From Stenotrophomonas sp. UBA2302 (GTDB lineage: Bacteria; Pseudomonadota; Gammaproteobacteria; Xanthomonadales; Xanthomonadaceae): a stretch of DNA of 30,749 nucleotides. This document shows positions 7,169 through 15,416 of the stretch, piece by piece. The DNA is taken from the NCBI GenBank assembly GCA_002345545.1, contig DDVW01000041.1, forward strand, positions 1-30,749. Reading direction: 5' to 3'. The translations under genes and the position numbers were made by a program. Positions within the stretch are counted from its first letter, which is position 1. Each line of letters begins with the position of its first letter. The notes under the pieces are model-generated. The model searched no databases. It saw only the letters and a list, made by a program, of their open reading frames with translations, and was not told the origin of the DNA.

Positions 7169-9145
7169 ATGAGAGCAGTGGTGCTGGGGTGGGTGCTGGT
7201 GCTGGTGGTGTCCACGTTCGCAGGCAATGCGCTGGCGGTGGACCTGGCGGCGTTTATCCGCAAGGACGATTTCAATGACATCCGCCTGTCGCCGACGGGC
7301 AAGTACTACGCCGCCACAGCGCCGCTCGAAGACAAGACCGCGCTGGTGATTTTCACGCGGGACGGCAACAGAATGTCGGGCAGCTTTGTTCCGGCGCGCA
7401 ATGCACACGTGAACGGGTTTGAATGGGTGAGTGACGAGCGGGTGCTGATCAGCATTGCCGAGAAGTTCGGCATGCTGGACCAGCCACGTCCCACCGGTGA
7501 AATCTATGCGGTCAACGCCGATGGCGGTCAGGCCGACCTGCTGGTGGGTTTCCGCGTGCAGGGGCGGGGGGCGGGGACGCGTATCCAGCCCAAAAAAGTG
7601 GAAAGCGTGGCGGCGTTCCTCGTGGACGGGCTGCCGGCCGATGAGCGCAACGTGGTGGTGTCGGTCTGGCCGCTGGGGCAGACCGAGCCGTTCACTCGTG
7701 CCGAGCGGCTGGATGTCATCAGCGGACGCCGCGCTACGCTGGCCTCCGCACCGGTGCGACGGGCGAGTTTCACCACTGACAATAATGGTGAAGTGCGGTT
7801 GGCGCAGGGCTCGGATGTGGACAACATCAGCAAGCTTTTCTACCGCGATGCGCGGGGCAGTGCCTGGCGGCTGGTCAGCAGTGGCAGTGCCGATGGCCGT
7901 ATCGATGAGCCGCTTGGTTTCTCCGCCGACAACAGCATTGCCTACCTGCGGGTGCGTGGCGACGGGAAGGGCCCGGACAGCATCGTGGCGTGGGATCCGG
8001 CCAGCGACAAACGCACCACTGTTCTGCGTGATACCCGGGCCGATCCGTGGAGCATCATTCACCGCAACGGCACCGCTATCCCGCTGGGGGCGCTGGTGAT
8101 GGACGGGCGCCACCGCAGCATGTTCTTCGATGAGAACGTGCCCGAGGCGCGTCTTTACCGCAGCCTGGAAGCGGCGTTTCCGGGTCAGTCGGTACGGGTG
8201 ACTTCCAGCACCAAGGACGGCCAGCTGCTGATGGTGAAAGTGTGGTCGGGCAGCAATCCGGGCGACTACTACGTATTCGACGTTGCCGCCAAAAAACTGG
8301 ATTTCGTGGTTGCCAGCGGCAGCTGGATCGATCCGGATACAGCGGCGACGGTGGAACCTTTCAGTTTCACTGCGCGCGATGGCCTGACGATCCATGGCTA
8401 CCTGACCCGGGCACGTGACGGGAGCGGCGCCGGGCCGATGGTGCTGATGCCACATGGTGGTCCCTATGGCATTTTCGACCAGTGGGAATACAACCGTGAT
8501 GCGCAGATGCTGGCCGCCGCCGGCTATACCGTTATGCAGGTGAACTATCGTGGCTCGGGCAACCATGGCTGGGCCTTCCGTCAGGCTGGCGCCCGTCAAT
8601 GGGGCGGTGCGATGCAGGACGACCTCACCGATGCCACCCGCTGGGCGGTGCGCGAAGGGCATGCCGATGCCAACCGCATCTGTATCTATGGCGCCAGTTA
8701 TGGCGCTTACGCCGCCCTGATGGGTGTGGCGAGGGAGCAGGAGCTGTACCGCTGTGCCGCCGGCTATGTCGGCGTGTATGACCTGCCGCTGATGCAGCGG
8801 GAAGACCGACGCACCGCGCGCAGCCTGGGCAACTGGTCCAGGGACTGGGTGGGAGAGGATCAGGCCGTGCTGGCGGCCGCTTCCCCCAACCGCTTCGCCG
8901 ACCGGATCAAGGTGCCGGTGTTCCTGGCGGCCGGCGGCGAGGATGAGATCGCCCCGGTCGAGCACACGCGGATGATGGAGGCGGCGCTGAAGAAGGCCGG
9001 AGTGCCCGTGGAGTCGCTGTATTACCCCACCGAAGGCCATGGCTTCTACACCGAGCCGCACCAGCGCGAGTACTACACGAAACTGCTGGCGTTCCTGTCG
9101 CGCCATATCGGCGGGCGTCACGCGCAAATTGACGTCTCGCCATGA
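7169..9145 (+). CDS. Secreted S9 family peptidase (prolyl oligopeptidase-like)
   Basis: A 658-residue exported serine peptidase. The signal peptide starts at MRAVVLGWVLVLVVSTFAG and ends at ALA. A long beta-propeller-like region follows (DIRLSPTGKYYAA), then a C-terminal alpha/beta hydrolase domain. The catalytic triad is Ser510 in GASYGAYAA, Asp592 in GGEDEIAP and His624 in EGHGFY. The family trims short peptides; the exact cleavage preference cannot be read. An ATG 27 codons upstream (7088) is open, but a TAGAAT box at 7130-7135 lies inside that extension and the signal peptide begins at 7169, so 7169 is chosen. The nucleophile elbow has Ala instead of the usual second Gly (GASYGA). It starts the peptide-scavenging region. 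Confidence 0.92.
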   Translation: MRAVVLGWVLVLVVSTFAGNALAVDLAAFIRKDDFNDIRLSPTGKYYAATAPLEDKTALVIFTRDGNRMSGSFVPARNAHVNGFEWVSDERVLISIAEKFGMLDQPRPTGEIYAVNADGGQADLLVGFRVQGRGAGTRIQPKKVESVAAFLVDGLPADERNVVVSVWPLGQTEPFTRAERLDVISGRRATLASAPVRRASFTTDNNGEVRLAQGSDVDNISKLFYRDARGSAWRLVSSGSADGRIDEPLGFSADNSIAYLRVRGDGKGPDSIVAWDPASDKRTTVLRDTRADPWSIIHRNGTAIPLGALVMDGRHRSMFFDENVPEARLYRSLEAAFPGQSVRVTSSTKDGQLLMVKVWSGSNPGDYYVFDVAAKKLDFVVASGSWIDPDTAATVEPFSFTARDGLTIHGYLTRARDGSGAGPMVLMPHGGPYGIFDQWEYNRDAQMLAAAGYTVMQVNYRGSGNHGWAFRQAGARQWGGAMQDDLTDATRWAVREGHADANRICIYGASYGAYAALMGVAREQELYRCAAGYVGVYDLPLMQREDRRTARSLGNWSRDWVGEDQAVLAAASPNRFADRIKVPVFLAAGGEDEIAPVEHTRMMEAALKKAGVPVESLYYPTEGHGFYTEPHQREYYTKLLAFLSRHIGGRHAQIDVSP

Positions 9146-9150
9146 GAGCG

Positions 9151-9167
9151 TAATTCCTTCGGAATTA
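9151..9167. other. Short inverted repeat after the first S9 gene
   Basis: TAATTCC and GGAATTA (7 bp) flank a TTC loop just after the stop. No T tract follows, so it is a weak terminator at best or an operator-like dyad. Confidence 0.3.
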
Positions 9168-9275
9168 GGTTGGTTGCGATGTCTGCGCACTGGTGGAGCC
9201 TTGTGCCGTTGGTTTTCCTGGACCGCCTGATCGGCGATGACCGGCTTTTGCATGCGTAAGTGGCAATCAAAACCC

Positions 9276-9297
9276 GGGTTTCTTCCGATGCAGGGTG
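9276..9297 (+). promoter_or_regulatory. Shared cluster element, copy A
   Basis: GGGTTTCTTCCGATGC, then GG and G at the conserved positions. It matches copies at 12036 and 15655 with no gaps: 16 of 22 columns are identical in all three. It lies 120 bases before the P1 aminopeptidase ATG at 9417. It is probably a binding site for a local regulator or a promoter element. Confidence 0.55.
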
Positions 9298-9416
9298 CCG
9301 GGCGGCGTGGCAGCATCGCGCTGCGACTTTATGGGTGAACTGGCCGCGTGTCAGAACCGATACAGCTTGCGGTACCGTGTTTAACGAGTCTGCAATTTAC
9401 GATTGAGGTGCATTGA

Positions 9417-10583
9417 ATGATCAAGGGCGGATCCATTCTTCTACTTGTCCTGGCGGCCACGAGCATGGGCGCGGATGCCAGTGAGCAGCGGCCGCGGGCG
9501 CGCGAGGCAGGGGTGGTGATCGGAACGTTGCCGACCGGGATGCACAACGCGATCACCGACGTGGCGGGCGTCGGTGTCGGCCATGCCACGCTGGTAGAGG
9601 GCACACGCCTGCATACCGGGGTCACTGCGATCCTTCCGCATGCCGGCAACCTGTACCGGCAGCGAGTGCCGGCAGCGGTCGTGGTAGGCAACGGCTATGG
9701 CAAGCTGGCCGGCATCACCCAGGTGCAGGAACTCGGGGAGCTGGAAACCCCGATCCTGTTGACGGGCACACTCAGTACCTGGAAAGTCGCCGACGCCACT
9801 GTGGACTGGCTGTTGCGACAGCCCGGCATGGAACAGGTGCGCTCGATCAATCCGCTGGTGGGCGAAACCAATGACGGCTATCTCAGCGATATCCGCGCGC
9901 GTCCGCTGACGCGGGCGCTGGTGGAAAAAGCATTGACGACACCGTCCTATGGCGAGGTCGAGGAAGGCGCTGTGGGCGCCGGTGCCGGTACAGTCGCATT
10001 CGGCTGGAAGGGGGGCATCGGTACCAGTTCGCGGCACCTGTCCGACACTGAGGGGGGGTACACGGTCGGCGTCCTGGTGCAGAGCAATTACGGCGGGGAG
10101 CTGACTATCGCTGGAGTGCCTGTCTGGAAAGTGTTGCCGGACCCGGCCGTGCACGCACGCAGCCTGGCGGTGCCGCCACCGAGCACTGGTGATGGCAGCA
10201 TCGTGATGGTGGTGGCGACCGATGCACCGCTGGATGCGGCGCAACTGCAGCGGGTGGCGCAACGGGCGTTGCTCGGGTTGGCGCGGACCGGCTCGGTTAT
10301 GTCCAACGGTTCGGGCGACTACGTCATCGCCTTTTCCACGGCGAAGGAAAACCGGCGTGATCCGGATGTGTCGCTGCAGCCGGCACGCAGTCTGGCCGGT
10401 GAAGCCATGTCGCCATTGTTCCAGGCCACGGTCGAGGCGACGGAAGAGGCCATCGTCAACTCGCTGTTCCGTGCGCGGACCGTGAAGGGGCATCGCGGTA
10501 CCGCTGCGGCGCTGCCGCTGGCACCGGTATTGGAGGCGATACGTCAGGCGACGCTGGCCGAACCGGACGATGCTTCGCGCTGA
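9417..10583 (+). CDS. P1 family (DmpA-type) aminopeptidase
   Basis: A 388-residue member of peptidase family S58 (DmpA, BapA, PhgA). These enzymes release N-terminal residues, and members are known for D-amino acid or beta-amino acid peptides. They are made as one chain that cuts itself before the nucleophile Ser. That site is visible as GDG/SIVMVVATDAPLDA, giving Ser261 as the expected nucleophile and start of the small subunit. Other family marks are NAITDVAGVGVGHATL, VGNGYGKLAG and GAGAGTVAFGWKGGIGTSSR. Residues 1-21 look like a signal peptide ending at ADA, so it should act in the periplasm or outside. It follows the S9 peptidase gene by 271 bases with shared-element copy A in between, so it is likely its own unit. 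Confidence 0.93.
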   Translation: MIKGGSILLLVLAATSMGADASEQRPRAREAGVVIGTLPTGMHNAITDVAGVGVGHATLVEGTRLHTGVTAILPHAGNLYRQRVPAAVVVGNGYGKLAGITQVQELGELETPILLTGTLSTWKVADATVDWLLRQPGMEQVRSINPLVGETNDGYLSDIRARPLTRALVEKALTTPSYGEVEEGAVGAGAGTVAFGWKGGIGTSSRHLSDTEGGYTVGVLVQSNYGGELTIAGVPVWKVLPDPAVHARSLAVPPPSTGDGSIVMVVATDAPLDAAQLQRVAQRALLGLARTGSVMSNGSGDYVIAFSTAKENRRDPDVSLQPARSLAGEAMSPLFQATVEATEEAIVNSLFRARTVKGHRGTAAALPLAPVLEAIRQATLAEPDDASR

Positions 10584-10764
10584 GTGATCGGGAGTTCTGC
10601 CGTTACCCTGCTGCCTTGTCTGCGGGCAATGGACATGCCATCCAGCCGGCTTTTATTGCTGAGGGCCGGCCTCTGAAGTTTGGAGTCGAGGTGCCCTGTC
10701 GTGCACTGCTCCCTTGCGCAGCAGCGCGCAGCCCAGACGGGAGGCGGGCTTTGCACGGGGCAGC

Positions 10765-11937
10765 TCAGTTGAGCAGTCGGGCCAGTTGCGTGCGGTTGGC
10801 GATATTGAGTTTGCGGAAGATCGAGCTGATCTGGCATTCGATGGTCTTACGCGAGCGGCACAGGCGTTCGGCGATGGCATCGTTGCGCAGCCCCGAGGCG
10901 ACCAGCCCGGCGACCTTGCGCTCGCTGGGCGACAGACATTTCAGCAAGGGCAGCGCCCGTGCCGAGGTGCCATCGAGCACTTCGTGAGCTTCACCGTCGG
11001 GTGCCAGGATCAGCAGGTGCTGGGCACGGCCGAAGGAATTTCCAGGTGCTGAGCTGATCTCCACGCGCAGCCGGCTTCCGGGGCGATGCGGATGGCCAAT
11101 GGCCAGCGGCGTGTGCTTTTCCAGTGACTGCGGCGCCTGCTCAAGCCAGCGCTGCAGCGGCTTCCTGATGGCGCCCGGCAGGTGCCCGGCACGTTCGGTG
11201 TCCGCACTCCATTGACGGCAGATGCGCTTGGCTTCGCGCGACATGTAGGAGGGCACGAGGTGTTCGTCCACCAGCACGGCGGCCAGCGGAAGCTCGTAGA
11301 CCAGGTTCTCGAACGCCTCATGACGCAGGCGGTCGGCCTCCAGTAAACGCACCCGCTGCAGGCTTGCGTCCAGCAGCGGATACAGCTCGGTGAGAAAGGC
11401 CAGCCCGGTTTGACCCAGTTCACTGTGCCCGTTGAGGATGCGGATGCTCAACACCGCTTCCAAGCGCGTTCCGTCCCAGAAAGCGAGGTGGATGAAGTCA
11501 TGCCATCCGGGCGCCGGATTCTGTGCCCGCAGCCGTGCAGGCGCATGCGCATCCTGCGAGGCGATCTGTGAAAACGTGTACCAGCGGATCTGCGGATTGG
11601 CATCCAGGTACGGAGCGGCGACCTCCAGGCTGGTCACCAGACCGGCGCAATCCTCGCGACCGGACGCCACGTGGTGCCGGCCCTGCAGCGGCTGGTAGTC
11701 GTCGATGTCAAACAGCAGGCTGCAGGAGTGGCAAGGCAGCGCCTTGTTGATCATCGCCGCACATGCCTGCCACAGCGTGGCCATGTCCAGGGCCTTCAGC
11801 AACGCTGCGCGCTCGGGGTGCAGGGGATCGGCATGGGCGGACGTGCGGCAGGCATCGAGAATCAACGGGGTGTCTCCAGAAGCGGGGCAGGCATCGGTAC
11901 AGCTGCAGGACAGGTGTGGGGTCCTTACGGTTGCCAC
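10765..11937 (-). CDS. LuxR-type transcriptional regulator
   Basis: A 390-residue regulator with a C-terminal LuxR/GerE helix-turn-helix at about 334-390 (LSPSERKVAGLVASGL, then AERLCRSRKTIE, then KLNIANRTQLARLL). The N-terminal 280 residues resemble a PAS/GAF-like sensor (CSLLFDIDDY, FIHLAFWDGTRLEAVLSI, FENLVYELPLAAVLVDEHL) that could bind a ligand. It has no receiver domain or clear autoinducer-binding signature. The start is unsure: the longest version uses a GTG at 11937 with no ribosome binding site and a Cys-rich first 24 residues, whereas a TTG at 11865 follows GGAG with suitable spacing. It is divergent from dgcN, and shared-element copy B lies in the gap. The obvious inference is that it controls the surrounding peptide and D-glutamate genes. 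Confidence 0.85.
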   Translation of the reverse strand: MATVRTPHLSCSCTDACPASGDTPLILDACRTSAHADPLHPERAALLKALDMATLWQACAAMINKALPCHSCSLLFDIDDYQPLQGRHHVASGREDCAGLVTSLEVAAPYLDANPQIRWYTFSQIASQDAHAPARLRAQNPAPGWHDFIHLAFWDGTRLEAVLSIRILNGHSELGQTGLAFLTELYPLLDASLQRVRLLEADRLRHEAFENLVYELPLAAVLVDEHLVPSYMSREAKRICRQWSADTERAGHLPGAIRKPLQRWLEQAPQSLEKHTPLAIGHPHRPGSRLRVEISSAPGNSFGRAQHLLILAPDGEAHEVLDGTSARALPLLKCLSPSERKVAGLVASGLRNDAIAERLCRSRKTIECQISSIFRKLNIANRTQLARLLN

Positions 11938-12023
11938 GCCCGTGTCGATGTGTAGCAGTGGCCCCGGGAGCGGGCAAGTGCCTGCTGGTCCTGGTCACGG
12001 AGGTGCTGTCGTTGGTTGCGGCG

Positions 12024-12057
12024 TCGGGAATATCCGGGTTTTTCCCGATTCGCGGGG
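12024..12057 (+). promoter_or_regulatory. Shared cluster element, copy B, with inverted repeat
   Basis: GGGTTTTTCCCGATTC starts at 12036 and is followed by GG and G at the conserved spacing. TCGGGAA (12024-12030) is the inverted partner of TTCCCGA (12042-12048), giving a 7-bp dyad that overlaps the element. The site lies between the divergent LuxR-type gene and dgcN, about 60 bases before the dgcN ATG, a good operator position. Confidence 0.55.
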
Positions 12058-12116
12058 GCAGTTGCTGTGTTCGAATGGAGGCTGTTGCGATATCAACAGG
12101 ACAAGGACAGGCAGCG

Positions 12117-13193
12117 ATGAAGCACACAGACAGCCAGCAGCCGGCGACAGTCACGGGCATGGACGGCAGCGCCGGCCAGTCGCCGGGCAGGCTGGTGTTG
12201 CGGATGCCGTATCTGTTGTTCCTCGGTGAGGAGACAAATCCGCTGAAGGCCAAGACCGCCTTCGGTCTGCGCGACTGGAGCGCACACAACTGCATCGGCC
12301 AGACGCGGCTGCCGGGCGGAATCATCGATCTGCAATTGCCGGAAATGAATCTGGCCACGGCAGTGCAGGCCGGCGCGCGCTCGTTGGTGATCGGTGTGAC
12401 CCCAGTGGGTGGGCGTATTCCCGAGCACTGGAGCCCGATGCTGGTGGCGGCAGCTGAGGCGGGCCTGGATATCGTCAGTGGCCTGCACACCGCGCTGGAG
12501 TCGGTGCCGGGCCTGGCTCTGGCGGCACAACGCAGCGGCACACGGTTGGTGGATGTGCGCCGGCCGCCGGACAACCTGCCGCGCGCCACTGGCAAGCGAC
12601 GCAGCGGCAAACGCGTGGCGATGGTCGGCACCGATTGCGCACTGGGCAAGAAGTACGCGGCACTGGCGCTGGCCAATGCGATGCGCGGGCAGGGCATCGA
12701 TGCCGACTTCCGGGCCAGTGGCCAGACCGGCATCATGATCGCCGGCACCGGTATTGCGGTGGACGCGGTGATCTCCGACTTCATTGCCGGGGCGGCGGAG
12801 TGCATTTCACCGGCGGCAGATCCTGAGCACTGGGATCTGATTGAAGGCCAGGGCTCGCTGTTCCATCCGGCCTACGCGGGGGTAACGCTGGGGCTGCTGC
12901 ACGGTTCGCAACCGGATGGGTTGATCCTGTGCCACGACCCCACCCGTACACATATCGTCAGCTGGCCAGAGTACTCCCTGCCGAGTTTGACTGTAGCCCG
13001 CGATCTGTACCTGCAGATGGCACGCATGACCAATCCGGGCGCGCGCCTGGTCGGAGTGAGCCTGAACACCTCGACGCTGGAAGAATCCGCCGCCCAGGAA
13101 GCGCTCGAGCGTGCTGAGCGCGAGCTGGGGGTGCCGGCATTCGATCCGATGCGCAGCCGGCTTGATCGCGCGGTCGCTTCGATCCTGGGATGA
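12117..13193 (+). CDS. dgcN: DUF1611 protein, probable D-glutamate N-acetyltransferase DgcN
   Basis: A 358-residue DUF1611 protein. It has PYLLFLGEETNPLKAKTA near 31-47, GQTRLPGGIIDL at 61-72, VIGVTPVGGRIP near 91-102, a P-loop-like GTDCALGKK at 171-179, RASGQTGIMIAG at 199-210 and EGQGSLFHPAYAGV at 243-256. Members named DgcN acetylate D-glutamate to N-acetyl-D-glutamate in a two-step D-Glu catabolic route with DgcA. The adjacent enolase-superfamily gene, seven bases after this stop, fits that pair. The start at 12117 follows AAGGA at 12103-12107. About 28 residues precede the family's usual start. The frame stays open further upstream but overlaps the regulator gene. The family call is firm; the substrate is inferred from the pairing. 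Confidence 0.85.
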   Translation: MKHTDSQQPATVTGMDGSAGQSPGRLVLRMPYLLFLGEETNPLKAKTAFGLRDWSAHNCIGQTRLPGGIIDLQLPEMNLATAVQAGARSLVIGVTPVGGRIPEHWSPMLVAAAEAGLDIVSGLHTALESVPGLALAAQRSGTRLVDVRRPPDNLPRATGKRRSGKRVAMVGTDCALGKKYAALALANAMRGQGIDADFRASGQTGIMIAGTGIAVDAVISDFIAGAAECISPAADPEHWDLIEGQGSLFHPAYAGVTLGLLHGSQPDGLILCHDPTRTHIVSWPEYSLPSLTVARDLYLQMARMTNPGARLVGVSLNTSTLEESAAQEALERAERELGVPAFDPMRSRLDRAVASILG

Positions 13194-13200
13194 GGCGGTA

Positions 13201-14184
13201 ATGACTTGCAAACTCCATGTACGGACCCATGCCTGGAAGTTGAAAGAGCCCTTCGCCATTGCCCGAGGAATTCGCAATGAAGCGCAGGTTGTCATTGTCG
13301 AACTGCACCAGGCGGGTGTGGTCGGGCGTGGCGAGGCGGGAGGCGTGGCCTATCGCGGTGAAACCCCGGAAAGCATGCGTACGCAGATCGAACAGGTGCG
13401 CGCGGAACTGGAGCGCGGTTGCAGCCGTCAGGAGCTGTTGCAGTTGATGCCCGCCGGCGGCGCACGGCATGCCGTGGACGCCGCGCTGTGGGATCTGGAG
13501 GCTCGACGCAGCGGCGTGCGAGCCTGGCGCAGCGCGGGCGTTGCGCAATGTCGGCCAGTGGAAAGTGCGGTGACCATCGGCATCCGTGATATCGCGGCCT
13601 ACGAGGCGGCAGCGCGTGCGTATGCCGACTACCCGTGGCTCAAAGTGAAGGTTGGCAAAGGCTCGCCGGTGGCGGCGGTGGCCGCGGTACGCCGCGGCGC
13701 GCCGGATGCACGGCTGATCGTCGATGCCAACCAGGCCTGGAGCGTGGCCGAACTGCTGGACTACGTGCCGGCGTTGCTACCGTATGCCGTGGACCTGCTG
13801 GAACAGCCGGTGCCGGTGGATCAGAGCGAAGGCTTGAGCGATTACGATGGCTCGATTCCGGTCTGTGCCGACGAGGCGCTGTCCACGCTGGAGGATCTGC
13901 CGGGGCTTGTCGGGCGCTACCAGTTCGTCAACATCAAGCTGGACAAGACCGGCGGTCTGACCGCTGGGCTGGAGCTGGCGCAAGCGGCGCAGGCGGCCGG
14001 ATTCCGGCTGATGGTTGGCTGCATGTTGGGCGGCTCGGTATCGGTCGCGCCGGGGATGGTCCTGGCGCAGTTGTGCGAGGTCTGCGATCTGGATGGGCCG
14101 TGGTTGCAGGCCGAGGACTGGCCGGATGGTATCGCCTATCAGCATGGGCGGATGGTGATGCCGGAGCCGCCGCTCTGGGGCTGA
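13201..14184 (+). CDS. dgcA: Enolase-superfamily epimerase, probable N-acetyl-D-Glu racemase DgcA
   Basis: A 327-residue member of the muconate lactonizing subgroup of the enolase superfamily. The acid/base Lys pair is visible in KVK (148-150) and KLDK (246-249). Metal ligands are Asp175 in DANQAW, Glu201 in LEQPV and Asp224 in ADEA. A DLDGP motif lies near 296-300. Relatives are L-Ala-D/L-Glu dipeptide epimerase (YcjG, YkfB) and DgcA, which turns N-acetyl-D-Glu into N-acetyl-L-Glu. Linkage to the DUF1611 gene favours DgcA. The D-x-D pair that binds the dipeptide amino group in true dipeptide epimerases is also present, so a dipeptide substrate remains possible. The start at 13201 is 7 bases after dgcN, with GAGGCGG before the ATG, so the two are an operon ending in the terminator at 14209. 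Confidence 0.85.
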   Translation: MTCKLHVRTHAWKLKEPFAIARGIRNEAQVVIVELHQAGVVGRGEAGGVAYRGETPESMRTQIEQVRAELERGCSRQELLQLMPAGGARHAVDAALWDLEARRSGVRAWRSAGVAQCRPVESAVTIGIRDIAAYEAAARAYADYPWLKVKVGKGSPVAAVAAVRRGAPDARLIVDANQAWSVAELLDYVPALLPYAVDLLEQPVPVDQSEGLSDYDGSIPVCADEALSTLEDLPGLVGRYQFVNIKLDKTGGLTAGLELAQAAQAAGFRLMVGCMLGGSVSVAPGMVLAQLCEVCDLDGPWLQAEDWPDGIAYQHGRMVMPEPPLWG

Positions 14185-14208
14185 GCTCGTTTGTAACCCA
14201 TTGATGGG

Positions 14209-14242
14209 GGCCGGTTGCAGCATGATTTGCAACCGGCCTTTT
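14209..14242 (+). terminator. Rho-independent terminator of dgcN-dgcA
   Basis: GGCCGGTTGCA (14209-14219) pairs with TGCAACCGGCC (14228-14238), an 11-bp stem with an 8-base loop and TTTT after it, 25 bases past the dgcA stop. It separates this operon from the convergent serine hydrolase gene. The minus strand has no T tract here. Confidence 0.88.
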
Positions 14243-14255
14243 CACTGTAGGGGGC

Positions 14256-15416
14256 TTAGTCCTGCGAACTGGACCACTCTACCGCCGGATAGCTGCCTTC
14301 ACCCATGAACTGTCGCAGTACCGGTTTGTAACTGGACGGGCCGTTCTCGCTGTTGGTAAGTAGGAGCAGGCTTTCGCCGCTCGCTGGATCGAGCATGAAA
14401 AAGGCCTTGAAGCCGGGGTTGTCACCCCAGTGCCATGCCAGGAGTCTGCCATCTGCCTGCTGCAGGCCAATGCCCAGACTCCAGCTGATGAACGGATCAG
14501 CGGCACTGGGCGAGGAACGGTCATCCGCATCGCTGGAAGGGGTGAACAGCAGGGCATGTGTTGCCGGCTGCAATCCTTCACCGCGATACAGCGCCCGCTG
14601 GATGAAGTTGTTGTAGTCATGGACATTGCTGACCAGTGTCCATGCGGTGTTCTCCCATGCCGTCACGAGACCGGGGATGGGCTCTCCGTCCTTGCGATGG
14701 CCGGTGGCGTTGCGCGTGGTGAATGCAGGATCGGCCTTGTAAGTGCTGCTGGGCATGTCGAAACGCGAAAACACCTCCCGCGTGGCCAGTGCGGTCCAAT
14801 CCAGGCCGGTGAGATGTTCGAGTGTGCGTTGCAGCAGGTAGAAACCTTCGCCGGAATAGGCGAAGCGGGCGCCAGGATCAAACAGGCTTTCCAGCGGGGT
14901 GTGGTCTATGGCCGGGTTGGAGGGGGAGATCTGCCAGTTGCGTAGACCGCTGGTGTGGTTCAGCGCCATGCGCGCGGTGATCTGACGGGCCAGCGGGTTG
15001 TCCTTGATCCGTTCCGACGGCCAGTAATCCCACAGCGGCGTGTCGAGGTCGAGTGTTCCCGCATCGACCAGCCGCAGGGCGATGTAGGCGCCGACAACCT
15101 TGGACAGTGACGCGGTCTGGAAGACGGTGCTGGCGTCTACCTGCGCGGTGGAGCTGCCACCCAGCACACCATGGCAATAGGTCTGGGTGATTCCATTACG
15201 GGTGTAAGCCAGTTGCGCGCCGGGAATAGCATGGGCCTGCATCGTTGCCGCGAATGCGGCCTGCCTTGCCTGGGTATTGCCGGCATCGGGCTGTGTGGAG
15301 GTGCTGCATCCGTGGCGGATATCCGAATCCGGATCAGGTGAATGTGCGTGCACCTGTCCTGCAGAGAACAGTGCGAGTGCGAGAGCAGCGATGCGTGGTG
15401 CCTGGATCTTCATCAT
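14256..15416 (-). CDS. Secreted serine hydrolase (beta-lactamase / D-aminopeptidase fold)
   Basis: A 386-residue exported member of the class C beta-lactamase-like family (Pfam beta-lactamase, MEROPS S12). A signal peptide covers about 1-24, ending AHA. The catalytic motifs are Ser103-L-S-Lys106, Tyr187-Ser188 in YSGEGF and the third motif His-Trp-Gly at 329-331 in HWGDN. Members include D-aminopeptidase, D-Ala-D-Ala carboxypeptidase and esterases; the motifs cannot separate them. Real beta-lactamase activity is not indicated, since no AmpR-type gene is nearby. A periplasmic D-amino acid peptidase would fit the neighbours (DmpA-type peptidase, DgcN/DgcA). The start is one of two adjacent ATG codons (15416 or 15413) after GGGGA. 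It is divergent from the TonB receptor gene, with shared-element copy C in between. Confidence 0.88.
   Translation of the reverse strand: MMKIQAPRIAALALALFSAGQVHAHSPDPDSDIRHGCSTSTQPDAGNTQARQAAFAATMQAHAIPGAQLAYTRNGITQTYCHGVLGGSSTAQVDASTVFQTASLSKVVGAYIALRLVDAGTLDLDTPLWDYWPSERIKDNPLARQITARMALNHTSGLRNWQISPSNPAIDHTPLESLFDPGARFAYSGEGFYLLQRTLEHLTGLDWTALATREVFSRFDMPSSTYKADPAFTTRNATGHRKDGEPIPGLVTAWENTAWTLVSNVHDYNNFIQRALYRGEGLQPATHALLFTPSSDADDRSSPSAADPFISWSLGIGLQQADGRLLAWHWGDNPGFKAFFMLDPASGESLLLLTNSENGPSSYKPVLRQFMGEGSYPAVEWSSSQD

Noticed and set aside
7130..9316. Long open frame antisense to the first S9 peptidase gene (728 codons)
   Set aside because: The plus-strand gene has a full catalytic triad and signal peptide; the antisense product has no recognisable domain.
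14256..15416. Serine hydrolase as an antibiotic-resistance beta-lactamase
   Set aside because: The fold motifs are shared by peptidases and esterases. There is no AmpR-like gene, and the neighbours point to peptide metabolism.
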